A stretch of DNA of 64,000 bases, from positions 9,623,585 through 9,687,584 of the forward strand of contig NC_051452.1 in assembly GCF_001649575.2 (NCBI RefSeq). Reading direction: 5' to 3'. This DNA is from Kryptolebias marmoratus. Its lineage: Eukaryota; Chordata; Actinopteri; Cyprinodontiformes; Rivulidae. Below the pieces are notes generated by a model, which saw only the letters and a list, made by a program, of their open reading frames with translations, ran no database searches and was not told where the DNA came from. Numbering within the stretch: position 1 is the first letter of the stretch; each line of letters begins with the position of its first letter. Below, in pieces: positions 1 to 12,299 of the stretch. The position numbers and the translations under genes were made by a program.

Positions 1-960
1 ACTCATTAAATATATCCTTCACAGCTGGGATAAAACTCAGTCAAAATCCCACTTGACTTATGATGGGAAAAATTTGTCAGTAACGGCTCCGCTAAAGTAA
101 AGAACTGACAGTGATTTAGAGTGAGTGGATAAAGCAAAAATGTATTCAGAAACAACTGCTCATTTTCCATCAATCTGTTTCTTGATGTTTCAGATCGGGG
201 GCGTAAATCGATGAGTTTCTTCTTGCTGATGAAAGGAAATCAAAATGGCGTTAACAGAAAGTGATCATAATTGGGATTTTATTTCATAATGTGTCCAATT
301 AGATTTGACCAGAAATCAGCAGGAGTTTCAAATGAGGCTGTGTTGATATCATGAAACAATATTAATAAAAAAATACCCAGTGAAAGCTTTTTTTTTTTTT
401 CCTCCCCGGAAGATGATGGTCTCAGATTTGTATTTTGAAAAGCCACAGCTCCTGTTAGTGACAGGGGCACAGTTTACAACTCAAGGTTCACCGATTCGGG
501 TTATCCCAGTGCCGATTGTGATGCAGATCTATAGAAATTATGGAGCGAATTTATGCAGCCAGTCTGGTTCATTTTGGCCCAAAAGTATAGGTTTAATATT
601 AATTTCAATCTGCAAGGTGGTGAGGGGGAAAAAAACAAAACAAAACCGTATAAACACTCTCTTTAAAAGTAAAAGATACAATACATTTACTCTTATCCTT
701 GGTAAATATGGCGTCAGTTTTAAAAGTTAACAATGTTCTGGTCAACCTCCTTTTGGGAAAATACACACCCGTGCCACAAACTGTACTCTTGACAAAAAGG
801 CATTGTGCCATCAACATGTGCCTGCCTTGAAATCAACTACGCATGTTTAGGAGTGGCAGATGTAAAATTTTGTTAATAATAAAAAAAAAACAGCAACAAT
901 CAACCTAAGTAATTGGACCAATTTACTGTCTCCAAATGAAACTCATCATTGGATGCACTT
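1..960. other. AT-rich noncoding stretch, nothing recognised
   Basis: Frames on both strands here are short, overlap each other and show no protein-like composition. Homopolymer tracts occur near 387-400 (T) and 880-890 (A). I see no transposon end, tandem array or RNA gene. Confidence 0.5.
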
Positions 961-974
961 CTACTGCGTATTAT

Positions 975-1135
975 CTTAAAATCAACCAGATATAAGATGG
1001 CCACCACAGCTAATCAATATTGGCAAACGCAAAAATGTCTGCGTTTGAGGTAAAACTTGGTGTGGTAGTAGCTGAGAGTCGTCCACAACACCTACTCTGA
1101 ACTCTTTCAGATTAGCAAAGATCTTTGTTCGAAAC
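975..1135 (+). repeat. Family A repeat, single-unit fragment (copy A1)
   Basis: Sense-oriented fragment of the dispersed repeat called family A here. It has the AAGATGGCCACCACAGCTAA block followed by GTGTGGTAGTAGCTGAGAGT, the same order and spacing as the fuller copies at 40.96 and 52.35 kb. The upstream block (TTAGCAAAATATCTCATGA) and both termini are missing. The overlapping minus-strand frame is not a gene. Confidence 0.75.
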
Positions 1136-1985
1136 AATATATACTTCAAGAAATTCTCCTGACACTTTATATTAATTTTATGACTCTTTAACTTTGGGAC
1201 AGTGTCTCCCAATTTCCATTAGCCTTCACGTACAACTACTTTTTATTCATTTTGAGCTCTATCTAGTTAAAAAGTACCCACTTCAAGTAAGAACTATTCA
1301 AAAAAAATAGCTGTAAAAGCTGTAATGAAGCTTTAAAGACACAGTTTAAAGACTGTTTCTGAGTCCATTATGATGCAGTTCCATAGCAAACATAACTGTT
1401 GTTTATTTATAGACAGCAGTAGGTGCACCACTAGTATTTCTTTTTATGAGTGAATGGGTGGGAGGCTGTAACAAGAAAAATAACAATAATTTGAGTAAAA
1501 ATTGTTGTTTTTAAGCTTGTCATTTTAGTCAGCTTTTGTTATTTTTCAGTTTAGTGGCTCAGCAGGCTACAGGAAGACTAATATTTTCTTGTAACGTTCA
1601 TTTTTTTCCGTAGTTGTTGTGGCAGAATCATATTCATGTGTGCCCTGCCGACTTTGATTTGCAGTCTCACAAGGGTTGCTGGACTAATTTGATGAACTAA
1701 AACCTCACATGGCTAAAGCTCTGTGTAAAATTTGTCATAATTTGATGCTAAACACAACAATTTGTCTTCTTTCATGGTAATATCCTGCAATTATCACGAA
1801 TCATTTGAGCAGCTATGACACTACTGGTCTTTTTAGTCTTGAGACACTTCTAAGCACTTTAGTTTTTTACCTCTTATGCCACAAATTTGGTGGAATTTCT
1901 TTCCCCTCCCAAAAAAATCTGGTGCTCTGATACTCATTAGATTTTCAATTTCCTCAGCAAAACCCTTCATTCTGTCGGTGTCTTT
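1136..1985. other. AT-rich noncoding stretch, nothing recognised
   Basis: No repeat end, tandem array or convincing coding frame is visible. Composition is typical of fish intergenic or intronic sequence. Confidence 0.45.
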
Positions 1986-1989
1986 GAGT

Positions 1990-2300
1990 CCTGAATGTTG
2001 CCGTTACTGTTTCTTTGCAGGATTGGACTCAAAAGGCTTTATGCATTTGGATGAGTGTTACAGCACAAACACCCCAGATCCATAATCACACACTTGGCAG
2101 GCACGGGGAGTAATTTACTTAAACTGAGCTCCCTCATTTGCATACAAAGATGTCTCTCTTGCATAGCTGCTCTATAATGAAATTAGCATGCAGTATAGAA
2201 GCCCTTGGAGAAGTCTTATTGCGCTGCAGCTACATGTTAATACTTAAATGCTTTCTGTCGATGAACTCCTCCTTGATGGCTGTCTGTGGCACATTACTGT
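1990..2300 (+). other. Conserved-looking noncoding block with a possible splice acceptor
   Basis: A polypyrimidine stretch ending TTTCTTTGCAG at about 2020 resembles a 3' splice site. One downstream phase stays open for 20 codons (to the TAA ending at 2085) and reads LDSKGFMHLDECYSTNTPDP. Beyond it lie ATTTGCAT (octamer-like), ATTAGCATGC and a balanced-composition stretch free of family A and B repeats. This could be a terminal coding exon, or a regulatory element where the acceptor is coincidental. I do not recognise the peptide. Confidence 0.2.
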
Positions 2301-3109
2301 AAGCATGAACAGACTGAGTAATCAGCCCCTATACATCCACACCCACTCAGCTTCTGCCTTTTTCTTCAGCCTATCTTAGATACATCTTTTATCCAAACCA
2401 AAATTTAATCTTCCACCACCACACCTCCATCTATCTCTGTTGAATCACATGTTTCTATTAAATGTAACCCCCGCAGTAAGTGTATCTGTTTCCTCTGGTG
2501 TCATTCTCTGTATCAGCTGATAGTTCGCCCTCAGGGATACTGAGTCATACTTAGCTGAGTCCCTCCTGTAGTTATCAAGGACACACGGCTCCCATTTTGA
2601 GGAGAACCGTAGTGCTGCCACAGATTTAACTCTGAAAGGCCATGACTTGCCCTTGGCTGATGTTAACATTACTCTGAAATGTAAAGCTGATCTCTCATGT
2701 CAAGAGAGTCCTAATACGAATCACCTCATTGTGTTGTGTGGAGGAAATTACCAAGGACCTCATGATTTTTAACTCACAGCAGCTCTTTTTGTGCTTTGGT
2801 TGCATTTGTAAATCTTCAGGCTAAAACAAACTAATTACATATATATGGTAATTTTATGCTTTTACATATAAGTGTTCAGTGGCGGGCGGGAACTGCTTTG
2901 TGTGTCAAGTGTTTCGTTGATTTGAACAATCTGTATGTAAATGTCCAGAATAACAATTACAGCAGTAAACCGCAGCAGAGCGATGAAAGAGAAATATTCC
3001 AAGAAATGCAATAAGAAATGAAGCCTTAGCATTCAATTAAAGTGCATATCGCCCACATCCTTTCATGACAGATCATCTTGTGCTAAGAAACCACAGCAAG
3101 ACAGTGTTT
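2301..3109. other. Noncoding stretch, nothing recognised
   Basis: No repeat family or motif cluster stands out. The minus-strand frame at 2445-2669 has no protein-family resemblance. Confidence 0.4.
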
Positions 3110-3960
3110 TAGTTAAACCTTGAAATTAAAAATTTTGTTCAATCTCATGCGATATTGCGAGACGTCACACTCAAAGTACGCGTTGTGGATAACCCTCTGC
3201 TACGACCACATCCAATTTTAGGTCAAGAGCTGTAAAACTGACTCTGAGCCACATTTGTGTTGGCTAATGTAAATAAGCTGTGATGTCCAGCTTGAATTAG
3301 ATTGTCTCTAAAGCTCAATCAGTTCTAAAGGTACATCCACCATTGACTTTGTGACAATTTAATCAAAATCTGTCCAGTGGTTCATGAGATATTTTGCTAT
3401 CAAACAGGGTTACCTCCAAGCAAAGATCTCACACACTTTGAGTCTCTCTTAGCCACTAACACACAAAATTCTGGTTGTTTTACAGATACAGACCTAAAAT
3501 TTGATCCATTTCCGTGTTTCAGTAATGTGTGGAGGTCATCTTGGTTTGTATTGTCTCTGAAAGTTAATCAATTGTAGATAAACATCCACTGATTATTTCC
3601 TGATTGTTTCATTAAAATCCTTCCAGTGATTCATGAGATATTTTGCTCAAAGTGTTGCCTCAGTATAGTTAATAGCAAGATTTTAATCAGAGTTTTTGTG
3701 CAATCTGTTAGAGCTCAAGTGTTGGAGCTCAGGCTCAGCTTCTGCCGCAGTAAATTTTAGCTCAATATCTGTAAAATTGACTGAGGTATAGCAATATTTA
3801 TGTTTTTTAAGGTCAGTTGGCTGTGCTAGCCATCTTGAATCGGATTGACTTCAAAAGTAATCAGATGTAGATGTGCATCCAAAGATTCTTTTCTCCAAGC
3901 TTCAGTAAAAATCATTGAGTGGTTCATGATATTTTCTTGGTAAAACGCACACTGGTCAAA
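3110..3960 (-). repeat. Family A repeat, three-unit antisense copy (copy A2)
   Basis: Three consecutive diverged units on the minus strand. The landmark CCAGTGGTTCATGAGATATT recurs as variants near 3373, 3623 and 3916, giving periods of about 250 and 293 bp. Each landmark is preceded by ATTTTAGGTC or TTTTAGCTCA-like and CATCTTG-like blocks. It is the only copy here where I can see three units. The GCATTCC palindromic end is missing or too decayed to recognise. Confidence 0.8.
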
Positions 3961-4044
3961 ACATTATAATCTGCTTTTGCCTTTTAGTGATGGAGGATAA
4001 TAAATTATGGGAACTGAGACATAAGACAGGAACTTATTTTTTTC

Positions 4045-4158
4045 TTTTTCAGGGGTCTCCACAGAGAGTCATCCTCCTCCATCTAACTCTGTCTTCTGTG
4101 TCCTCTCTCCTCTCTCCAGCTACCTTCATGTCCTCTCTAAATGCATAAATATGTCTCC
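4045..4158 (+). repeat. Teleost interspersed repeat fragment
   Basis: The run GGTCTCCACAGAGAGTCATC, then CCTCCATCTAACTCTGTCTT and TACCTTCATGTCCTCTCTAA, matches from memory a repeat very common in percomorph fish. Only about 110 bp is present and the continuation is lost where the hairpin at 4160 begins. Family name not known to me. Confidence 0.4.
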
Positions 4159-4159
4159 T

Positions 4160-4192
4160 CTTCAGTTCATGCAAATACTGCATGAACTGAAG
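4160..4192. repeat. Perfect 14-bp hairpin with 5-nt loop
   Basis: The left arm CTTCAGTTCATGCA at 4160-4173 is exactly complementary to TGCATGAACTGAAG at 4179-4192, across a loop AATAC. Flanks do not extend the stem, so it is short for a microRNA precursor. It sits at the broken end of the repeat fragment at 4045-4158. Confidence 0.8.
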
Positions 4193-7100
4193 ATTGCTGC
4201 AGTGAGTGCCCCAGGGTGCATGAAAAAGTGCTACAGCTACCCGATGGCGCTATTGCTTTTGCAAACAACTATGTAATTTTAGGTAAATGGACATGTAACA
4301 TTAAAGGGACAGCAGTGTAAAGGTTTATAAAATTGTTCATATGACGTGTTATAAATAGTTTATAACTATATACCACTTTACTTGCCCTGACTAGCTGCAA
4401 ACTCCTCAATTCAGTCAGAAATGAACTTTATATCCATCCACAGAAACACCTAAACCTTTGCTTTAATATCTGGTATATCCATATTTGTCATGTCCTCCTA
4501 ATGACCAGTAGTTCATATTTGTCCTCTGTGGAGGATATTTGTAAACCTGAATATCTCTGACCCACTGCATACTACTGAATTAACTCTTTTTGTTATCTAC
4601 AGAGGACATTTAGGGCTTTTCAGTGATGCCAAATGTGAAGGTGTGGGACTAATTACCTTACAAAGATTGGGGAATTAAAGAAAAATTGTGATTCGACAAT
4701 ATAACTGTTCCTGGTGGTCAGGAGGATCTGTATGTTTTTCTTTTTTAAACATGTTTTCAATTAGTTAATAATCTCAATAATGGTGCACATATACATGGAG
4801 CCTAAATCTAATGGTTTATGGTTTTAGGTCAATTTGTACCTCCGCCAATTTGGACCTTTTTGTGGTCTTTTTGTATTTCTTCTCACAATGAACCTGTTAG
4901 CCACCGGTCACTTTGTACCCGCCTCAGGGTGTTTTATATCCACCTTGAAAGCCACCCTCTGTGTACAAAGTGGTAACTCACAGAGATACAATTTGACCAG
5001 CACCCCTACTTTCACCTCTTTTTCCAAACTACATCTTGTCCCGGTGGTTTGTAAGATTCTCATCAAGGAGCGTGTTGTACCTGCAGACTTCTAAAGCTGA
5101 GTGGAAAAGGTGCAGAAACTTCCCGTTTTCTTTTATATTTTTTATTTGCTCAAATGTAATCATTTAACATTTTTAAAACTTAATTTCTCGTGTTTTTGGA
5201 ACAGTGTTGTAAATTACCCGTTCGTTTGTTTTTGTTTTTTTGGCTACAGTCGCTCAAACGTCTCGGAAAGTTGCATTGATTAACTAATTTTTAGATTTGT
5301 TTTTCTCTAAATAAACATTGAACATGCCTTTTTAAAAAAGCACATTTGGTAATACTGCAACTATTCAATGAGATTGGAGATGTGTTGTGTATTAATATTA
5401 TTATTATTATTTATCACTAATAAATATCAATTAGTGTTCATTTTCTGTAATTTTCACGTAAAATTCATTACAGGGTAATGAGATCTAAGTGCTTCTGTTG
5501 AGAGAGAAATGTATCTGTTTTAAATTTTAATGGCTTTAATGTGTAGGTGTCACATTTTAAAATAAAGAGCAGGCTATTAAACTGCACTGGGTGATTAAAG
5601 TACATTACCTTAATAATATAACATTTTCTCTAGCAGCATGTCTTTGTTGCGTGACATTGTAATAGTTACTTTTGTCTAAAATATTAAGTTTCATACTTAA
5701 AAAAATGCAGTTTGAATGATTTAGTTTGAATGAATCTCTCAAATAATTGGAGGGATTTAGTAAGTGGGGCAGCTGTGCAAAAAAAAAAAACCTTGAGATT
5801 TAACACCTGAACTTGGTTAAAATGCTTCTTGAAAATTTGTAACTGCTGAAAGGATACAAAGCTTCATTTGTAGTTTTTTTTTTAAATGCCAGTAATTGTT
5901 TCAGGGGTAGTTTCACATTCCTAAATCTTCCTCACAAAAAGTGACAAATTGGAATCAATATCTGTGTTTTTTTGAGACTTTATTCTTTTTCCCTTTCCCC
6001 TAAATTCACCCCTCTAAGAAAGTGAGATTCCTTTAAAGTTTGTTTCATGTTTTGAATTGTTTTAATCTCGTTGAATCCTCATTCTTTGCAGTAGGCTGGA
6101 AAAGAATGTCTCCAAGATTTAATATTCATCTAACACTAATAGATGAGAAGTTCTCGAAGGAGGCCAAAGTTGCAGAAATCTGTAATATTACAGATGGTGG
6201 CAAATGGAATCATGACTAATACAATTTGTATGGTTTATTAAATTAACATTGAGCTATGTAGGTCAGGTATTTAATATAAAGTTGGCTTAGTTTTTGTTTT
6301 TTTGTCTGCTACTCTTCTTGCATTATGAATAGTCCTGATGATGAAGAGGCGTTAACAGGGAGACGGTTTACATGAAGGTAAATTATACTGTTTACAAAAA
6401 GTGTGTAAATATAAAGACCAACCAAAATACCTTTAGTTTCTAGCAGTCTCAAAAAAATATATTAAGAACTAACTCCTTCTCTCTTTCACTGTAATGATTT
6501 ATAATTCAGAAGTTAACTTTTTTGTTTATGCGGATGTTGTCTTATTTTTGTGTCTTGGTTGACTTTTATTGAATTATATTGTCACGCTTATGGTTTTTGG
6601 AGCTAAATATGTTACTGTGTGACAATTTGTCTCAAAATGGGCACAGCGTTGTTGAAAACGTGTCAAACTCATCTGAATTTGTCACAAAGTCTTGGACCCA
6701 TCTCAGTTTACTTTCTGTAATTTTAAAGGTTATATTATGATCCCTGCACAGGAGTTCTCCTTTGACTGAAAACATGGAAGGCTACAGCCCCGAATGTCCA
6801 GGTCTCAAACCAAGTTGATAACAAACTAAATTTAAAACAAACAAACAAATAAAATAACTGGACCAGATGTGCCGATCTTCACTTAAAGGTACTCCTGTAG
6901 ATTAAATCATAACGAGGTGGCGGCTGGAAAGGTGGCTACGATGTAGGCGGAGGTAAGCAACAAAATATCAAGACATGGCTCACTGGTCACAAAAACTCGA
7001 AATTCAGTGCGTCTGCAACAGAAAAATAAACCTTTTTTCTCACAATTTTGAGTCAACAAATAGTCTCCAACAGTCACAGCCAGGGTGATACGAGCCAGGA

Positions 7101-8220
7101 AACAGGAAGACGCGCTTTGTGGCGCTGAGTGAATTTTGGGCTGGCTGATAAATTTCTTTTTTTAATCATTAACACATCTCTATGACCTAATTATTCACCC
7201 AGAATGCACTGCGCACCTAAAGAAATGATAGATGATGCAGTTCAGAAACTATAGGAAATGATTTTCGCACATATTAAAATATGAGTGTGATTTTTATGAC
7301 AAATTTATTAGAAGATGTTCATTAAAGCATATTAGGGCCTATAAGCCTTTACTAGATAGGTTTCATTTAGCTAATTTACTTAAGATACAATAAAAACATG
7401 AGTTATGAACATTTTTATTGTGTTTTTCGCTGACTTGGAGCCAGCTTCTTCTTCAAGGACATAAACGTTTGACTTTATTGTATTCTTTGTTTAAAAATAT
7501 TAAAATAAAATAAAAAAAATGTCAGCAGTTATGTAGATTGGCTGCTTGAGATATAAAAAGATTGTAAAAAAAATCTTCCATCCTCATGTCGATGGACTTT
7601 TAAAATGTTCTAGGTAGCAAAAAACAGTACAACCCCATTAGTTTTATAGTATTCAATAAACTTTTGCCTTTCCATTGGCTATATATAGATAAATTTGCCA
7701 TTTTTTCTCAATTACTGTAAAGTAAAAGGAGGAAATTTAGTTCTTAATATGGTTAAATCTATAAGGACCGTTTTCTTTTGTGTTAGATTGACGCAGACCC
7801 TGCATTGCAGATTAAAATAAATTGCTTTGTTGAAGGAGCTGAATCATGTCAAGCTTTGTTACCAAAATCAGTTATTACACTAAACTGTTCCTCGCAAGAG
7901 CAAAATTAAGGTGGAATGGCTCTAAATGAGTGACAAAATCCTGCTCCGGAATCAAATATAATGGATTGTGATTAATGACTGGGTTTATGATGTTTAACAA
8001 AGTAATCAAGATAATTATTCCCGACACAATCAGGCGGTCTTACATCTATTGTGCGTCTGATTATTGATGGCTCCTTCAGCTGATTAAAACTCTTGTTCTT
8101 TATTTTGATAACATTGAAGTAATCATGAGAAGGTTTTATTGTGTTTTGACATAATGGGATGCCATCAAACGCTGTATTCTGGCACAAAGAGGAGGATTGG
8201 GGAGGAGACTGTAAACTGAC
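4193..8220. other. Long AT-rich noncoding stretch
   Basis: About 4 kb with no family A or B copy and no open frame resembling a known protein. Minor tracts include a short ATT run near 5393-5412, an A run near 5780 and an imperfect AAACAAAC tract near 6837-6850. The frames at 4834-5094 and 5101-5283 are low-complexity and hydrophobic and read as chance. Confidence 0.45.
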
Positions 8221-8224
8221 ACAT

Positions 8225-8690
8225 TGACAGTTTCTCAACAATCACCACCACACTTCATCATATTTAAATCCCCGGGAAGGTCTCTGTGGAGCATTACCTC
8301 CAGCGTTGTTTCCATTACAGACCCAATTATCTGCCTCGATCAATAGCACCTTCTCAGCACCTAAATACTCAGAAAGTTGCTTTGTGATGGAATGATCTGT
8401 TGTCTCAGGTTTCCTTTAAAAACTCCCCCTGGAAGACGTCAATGTCCTCAAAAGTTTGCTTAGTGGTCGCTTCACTCCTAATAACCCTTCAGGGCTCCGG
8501 GGGAAAGTAAGCAAATACGGCAGATGGGTAAAGGAGGACGTGTTCTGTGGCCCATTAGTGGAGGTGAGAGGTCTGAGAAGCGGAACGTTTTCTGAATATT
8601 GCTCTTTGTCTGACCTCCAGATTCTCAGCTCAGATGAATCCAGACACCCTGCAGTGTTTCTAACGTGATTAGCGATGGCTAAGGCTGCAT
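8225..8690. other. Conserved-looking noncoding block
   Basis: This stretch has higher GC and complexity than its AT-rich flanks, is free of the repeats recognised elsewhere, and has several homeodomain-like TAAT/ATTA cores. By eye it resembles vertebrate conserved noncoding sequence, but that is composition and pattern only. The plus frame 8456-8668 is not recognisable as protein. Confidence 0.25.
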
Positions 8691-8779
8691 TTCACAATGA
8701 GAAGCTTGCCGAGTTTATTCGTACTTCAGAAATTTTCAAAGCAATAAAGTGTTTTGATTGCTTGCCACCATGAAAGGTC

Positions 8780-9345
8780 TGCAAGGTATTTGCCTGTGTG
8801 TTTTTAATTGTCTGGACAGATTTTAATAAAAGAATAAATATCTATCATTTGCTGTACATCTACAACTAACTTTTGGAATCAGACAAATTTAAGATGTCTG
8901 ATTCCATCAGTCTTAGCAAAACATGGTTGCAATTCTGTTAGTTTTATGCATTTTGAGCTAAACTTCATGGTCATAGAGTCGTCCCCAACACATAATCTAA
9001 ATGCTAACAGATTGTGTGAGATCTTTATTTAAAACTTGGACATTAACTGTTGGAGTCATTTCTCATGTTGTTCGATGGATTTAAATAAATCTTTCAGAAA
9101 GTAATCATTAGACGTACAACTATAGATTAACCTTTCGGATTCAAATCTGTGCAAGGTGGCCACTCCAACTCATCAACCTTAACAAACACAGAAGTGGCTG
9201 CAACCTTTACAGATGATGTTCAAACATTTGGTGTGGTAGTAGCTAAAAGTCTCCCTCAACTCATCATCTGAACACTAACAGATTTTTTTAAACAGATTTT
9301 TGTTTAAAAACATTAGCATGCAAGATGGCGGGCAGTATTCACTCT
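8780..9345 (+). repeat. Family A repeat, two-unit sense copy (copy A3)
   Basis: Two units with period about 260 bp, measured between TCTGGACAGATTTTAATAAA near 8811 and its diverged second version near 9071. Both units carry a GTGTGAGATCT or ACTAACAGATT block. The second has an AAGGTGGCCACT version of the AAGATGGCC motif. The tail at 9330 has GATGGCGGGCAGTAT in place of the usual GCGGGCGATATGCATTCC end, so the palindrome is lost. Confidence 0.75.
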
Positions 9346-10400
9346 TTCTATTCAGTTATAGATGTAAAGAAGCTTGTATACTGAAGTAATCTCATTTGTG
9401 AAGATGACATCTCTCCTTTTGTTTTCAACCTTCATGTTTGTAACTGTCACTAAAAATTAGATTTTTTTTTATATCGAAACATTAGTACTTTTTTCAGCCA
9501 TTTTGTAAGTTTGAGGCACATATTGCTTCATTTTCTGTCCTTGCTTGGCTTCATTCTACCTTATTCTGTTCCAGAAAAGCTCAAATTATCGTTTGGTTTC
9601 TTTGAATTTCGAGTGATTGGTCTTTGAAGCCACATTATGGCTCGATGGAAGTCGGAGTATTTGCTGAGCATTTGATCAATCGACCAGTTCAGCGCAGACT
9701 GAAACATCTCATCAGCTGGATTTCATGCTGCATTCACTGACACACTGTTCAGTTCTTCATCATTAAGTGGTGCAAAGTTAAAAAATTACATTACTGAAAT
9801 GAGTATTTCTGAACAGTTTTAAACAATTAAGATTTTTTTTGTTTCATTGTTTCCACTTTATAATCACCAAATTACATTTTACACATCGTATAATAAGAAA
9901 GGTTTAAAGAATTCAAGACATTTGTTAAAACTAAACCTGTAATTTCCATCCTCTTTGCTTTAGATGGTATTTTTCTGAAAGCATGTGTAATGGGGATGTT
10001 TGAACTGTAATTTCACTAAAAGTCAAAGATTAGAATGATCTTAGGTGTGATTTTTTTTTTCTTTTTTTCTGTAAAATGGTATCTATTCAGCTTTAATTCA
10101 CTGATCATCCTAGGATATTTGCATGGTAATGTGGAGACCTATTATTCTGACTGCGTTTGATATTTGACATTTATCCGGTGTGCCCATAGAGAGGAGACGG
10201 AGCTGAAACGAGCTCCACTTCCTGCAGCCACAAACAAGGAGGTTGAGGGAAAAGGACTTACGAACCACTTTGTTGTCATGTAGTAGTTATAATAACTTGA
10301 ATATTAACAAGGCAAGGAAGAGTAACATGGATCTTTAAAGATGTAGAAATTGAACAAGCAGTTTTTGATTTGTTTCGTTCTTTACCTTCTTATGGTTTTT
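9346..10400. other. AT-rich noncoding stretch, nothing recognised
   Basis: Contains poly-T tracts near 9831 and 10050 and no convincing frame or transposon end. Confidence 0.4.
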
Positions 10401-10405
10401 ATTTT

Positions 10406-11020
10406 TATTGCCCGTCAACAAAAGGTGAAGGAGTTTTTGCCCATGTGTGCCCATGTCTATCTGTTACCAAAACGGCTCCTGAACCATTGCACAGATTTTA
10501 AAGAGCACATAATCATTTAATGTACAACCACAACTGATTAACTTTTGGAGTCAACCTAGTTTAAGATGATAGCCACAGGTAACTGACCTTTCAAAACACA
10601 ATAAATAGCAATAATTCAGCCAATTTGGCAGATATTGTCATAAAACTTGATGATGTAGCTGATAGTCATTCAGAAAAAACTCCAGGTCCTACTCATTGTG
10701 TGAGATCTTTGGTTAAAACTACAGCGTTAACGTTGGAGTAGACTCTTTTTGTCTGTTAGCAAAAGTTTCATTAAGCACTGGCCTTATTTTATTGAAACTA
10801 TCCAATTTAACTTTTAGAGTCAATTCAGTTCAAAATGGCCTCCACAGCTAGTCAACATTAGCCTACATAAAAATGGTTGTAACCCAAAGTTTCATGTGGT
10901 AGTAGCTGAGAGTCATTTTCAGCATGCACATTGAACATCTCGCATGAGAATGTGCATAACGTTATTTTCAAGGTTTGACCAAAACTGTTACAATTTCTCT
11001 GTCTAAGGTAAGCTTGGTTT
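10406..11020 (+). repeat. Family A repeat, near-complete two-unit copy (copy A4)
   Basis: Starts with the family left end TATTGCCCGT, followed by AAAAGGTGAAGG and a GTTTTTGCCCATGTGTG stretch that also opens copies A11 and A14. Two units follow with period about 290 bp (landmarks near 10481 and 10771), then the AAGGTTTGACCAAAACTG tail. The palindromic right end is not seen; the sequence diverges after 11010. Confidence 0.8.
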
Positions 11021-11449
11021 TAAAGTCTGGAAAGGTGATGGGGGACATGTGTTCTTTGAATAAATGATACACCTGTAATTTCTTTTAGGTTTATGATGGA
11101 GATCTTGGTTTGATTTCCAGCTTCTTGTCTTTGCAGCATCAATAGAGTCAAAGAAATTAAACAAGCCGACAAAAATATAAGAGGAAAAGGAACCGCAACA
11201 GTGACAAAATAATCATTCCTATCCAATAGCTTGAAAGAAAAAATGCATGAGTACTTTTGTTTTTTTTTTTGTTTTTTTTATGCATTTACTCCTTTTTACT
11301 TGTATTCATGTAAAAAAGAAAATCTAATCTTCCAAAAATCTTTGCAGAAACCTAAAATGAGTTGGTCAGAAGGCAGTGTGCAAAAACTGAGCAGAGCTGT
11401 TGTTCTACTCGCAGCAGTTTGGTTTTTTTTGAGTGGATTTTTGAACCAG

Positions 11450-11900
11450 AGGCCGTTTATGAGTGAGGAACAGCCACATTAAATTGGTCTTGTGATCCCA
11501 CCGACAACAAACCTGGTCAGAAATGATTGGCACGATGGGAAACAAATGGGCCTTTTCCCCCTCCTCCCCAGGGGCAAAATTGACAGCATAATCACGTAAA
11601 TATCACAATCCAATTACCTGCAGCCAAAGTGGAGGTAATAATATTCTCAAGGCATTTTTATTTATTTATTTATGGGACAACTCATAACAAGGTTTTTTTT
11701 GTTTTAGGAGATAAAAGCAGCTCTGGGGTGGTTTCGACACTATGGAAAGGTTTTTGCCTCAGCCCTGCTGCCGCAGTTATTTTCTGCTCCCTGTCAGGCT
11801 CAGGGCCATCAAACCACCAAACGTGACTGACAGGTGAAAGACGAACGACAGCCATCCCGGTGGAAGTAGCCGGCATGATTGGGGGAAGAATGTGTCTGTG
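11450..11900. other. Conserved-looking noncoding block
   Basis: Around 11560-11660 several regulatory-style words are packed together: GACAGCATAATCACGTAAAT, CAATCCAATTACCTGCAG and GGAGGTAATAATATTC. The stretch lacks recognised repeats apart from a short TTTA tract near 11657-11672. I read it as a possible conserved enhancer. Overlapping frames on both strands near 11629-11876 argue against coding. Confidence 0.3.
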
Positions 11901-12299
11901 TCACGGCCATGAAGAAAAAGACACATGGACATTGAAAGCAGCTGAAGGTGTCAAGTTTGATGCATTGGGAAGTGTAGAGAAATCCCTTGACCTGATGTCT
12001 CCTTCTCTCAGATCTATATAAGCCCTTTGTTTTCTTTCATACTAAAATACTTACTTTGTGGCTTGTTTTTAGAGGTTTTCAGAAAAAAAAAATGGATTAA
12101 AGTTGATGTTTAAGATGCTCATAATAGATATTTTCGGATCTTTCAATACATTTATTCAGTCAGAAATAAACCATATTTTTACTAAAAGAAGACGTTTAAA
12201 GAGCTACATACAATAGGCAAGATATTAGTTGTTCATAACGTTTCCACAGAACCCCATTTTAAAAGATCTGAACCATCTCTTTAAGAATAAACCTGCCTT

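Noticed and set aside
380..730. Plus-strand frame of 116 codons
   Set aside because: Begins in a poly-T-encoded Phe run, overlaps minus-strand frames, and shows no family resemblance.
3110..3960. Evenly spaced short repeats as a CRISPR-like array
   Set aside because: Units are about 250-300 bp, diverged, dispersed in both orientations, and the genome is clearly a fish.
4834..5283. Two adjacent hydrophobic plus frames as a small membrane protein gene
   Set aside because: Composition follows T-rich DNA. No conserved motif, and the spacing suggests no splicing.
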